Source: Streptomyces pactum
GTDB lineage: Bacteria > Actinomycetota > Actinomycetes > Streptomycetales > Streptomycetaceae
Reading direction: 5' to 3'
DNA: 64,000 nucleotides
NCBI RefSeq assembly: GCF_002005225.1
Contig: NZ_CP019724.1
Location: 6,645,001 to 6,709,000 of the forward strand
Positions 63,942-64,000 of the stretch are shown here, piece after piece. The notes beneath the pieces are model-generated. The model made no database searches. It was given only the letters and a program-made list of their open reading frames with translations, and was not told the DNA's origin. Every line of letters starts with the position of its first letter. Position 1 is the stretch's first letter. The position numbers were made by a program, and so were the translations under genes.

Positions 63942-64000
63942 ATGCTGCCCTGGAGACGAGTGCTCAGACCGCTGACCGCGCTGCTGCTGACCGCCGCGGT
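63942..64000 (+). CDS. Exported protein, N-terminal fragment (3' end outside window)
   Basis: ATG 63942 follows AAGGAG at 63928-63933. The 19 visible codons read MLPWRRVLRPLTALLLTAA, a typical Sec signal peptide start with a basic n-region and Leu/Ala-rich core. The mature protein is not in the window, so its function cannot be told. The CRP-like palindrome and the CGTAACTT repeats precede it. Confidence 0.8.
   Translation, partial: MLPWRRVLRPLTALLLTAA

Overview
The window is a high-GC actinobacterial chromosome segment, almost certainly Streptomyces. It opens inside a 23S rRNA gene that carries the long actinobacterial domain III insertion. It has GTG and TTG starts, stop/start overlaps (GTGA, ATGA), an RpfA-like resuscitation factor, a SepF-like protein, secreted Streptomyces-type serine proteases, and a conserved block that I recall as collinear with Mycobacterium tuberculosis Rv1691 to Rv1713 (TPR, HAD phosphatase, tlyA, nadK, recN, pyrG, ADP-ribose pyrophosphatase, parA, scpA, scpB, rluB, cmk, der). 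I see no tRNA gene, CRISPR array, insertion sequence or prophage.

Layout. 1-1900: 3' half of 23S rRNA, 5S rRNA and a 21-bp terminator hairpin. 1973-6369: a TPR protein with a huge Arg/Asp/Gly-rich disordered region, a DUF1015 protein and a HAD phosphatase. 6742-9882: an iron-box-controlled FecCD/FecCD/ATPase siderophore importer. 9866-14243: SCP2-like protein, a small conserved gene, tlyA, nadK and recN. 14244-16933: a minisatellite-rich gap, then a MraY/WecA-like membrane protein and a GT4 glycosyltransferase. 16957-20579 (minus): a PucR-type regulator and a GH15 glucoamylase/trehalase-like enzyme. 21111-26958: pyrG, ADP-ribose pyrophosphatase, a STAND-like TPR protein and alanine dehydrogenase.

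27351-32909 is a tightly overlapped chromosome-organisation operon: ParA-like ATPase, a small ribbon-helix-helix-like protein, ScpA with a 415-residue repeat-rich extension, ScpB and RluB. 32934-35282 holds an NrtR-type Nudix regulator behind a long palindrome, an ADP-ribosylglycohydrolase, and two convergent nucleotidyltransferase genes that have destroyed each other by deletion. 35305-40312 carries a Rieske lipoprotein, aroH, tyrA, cmk, an acyltransferase and der, ending in a 50-bp perfect palindrome.

40384-58146 is more accessory: two minus-strand unknowns, an Rpf/LysM protein, a 61-bp minisatellite followed by a WYL regulator with its own operator, an I78-type inhibitor, PAP2 and PIG-V-like membrane enzymes, an MFS pump, an acyl-CoA dehydrogenase, SflA-like SepF, a DUF5685 protein with a 23-cysteine tail, a DUF1684 protein, two tandem chymotrypsin-fold proteases and a DUF3533-type membrane protein. 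58250-62825 is an SOS-type mutasome operon: a LexA-like box, dnaE2 and a Y-family protein lacking catalytic metal ligands, with a palindromic repeat inserted in frame. The window ends with a divergent cupin/MarR pair sharing two matching operators and the start of an exported protein behind a CRP-like palindrome.

Many intergenic regions and several coding regions contain GC-rich tandem repeats. These make long open frames in several frames at once, so most long overlapping ORFs are artefacts.
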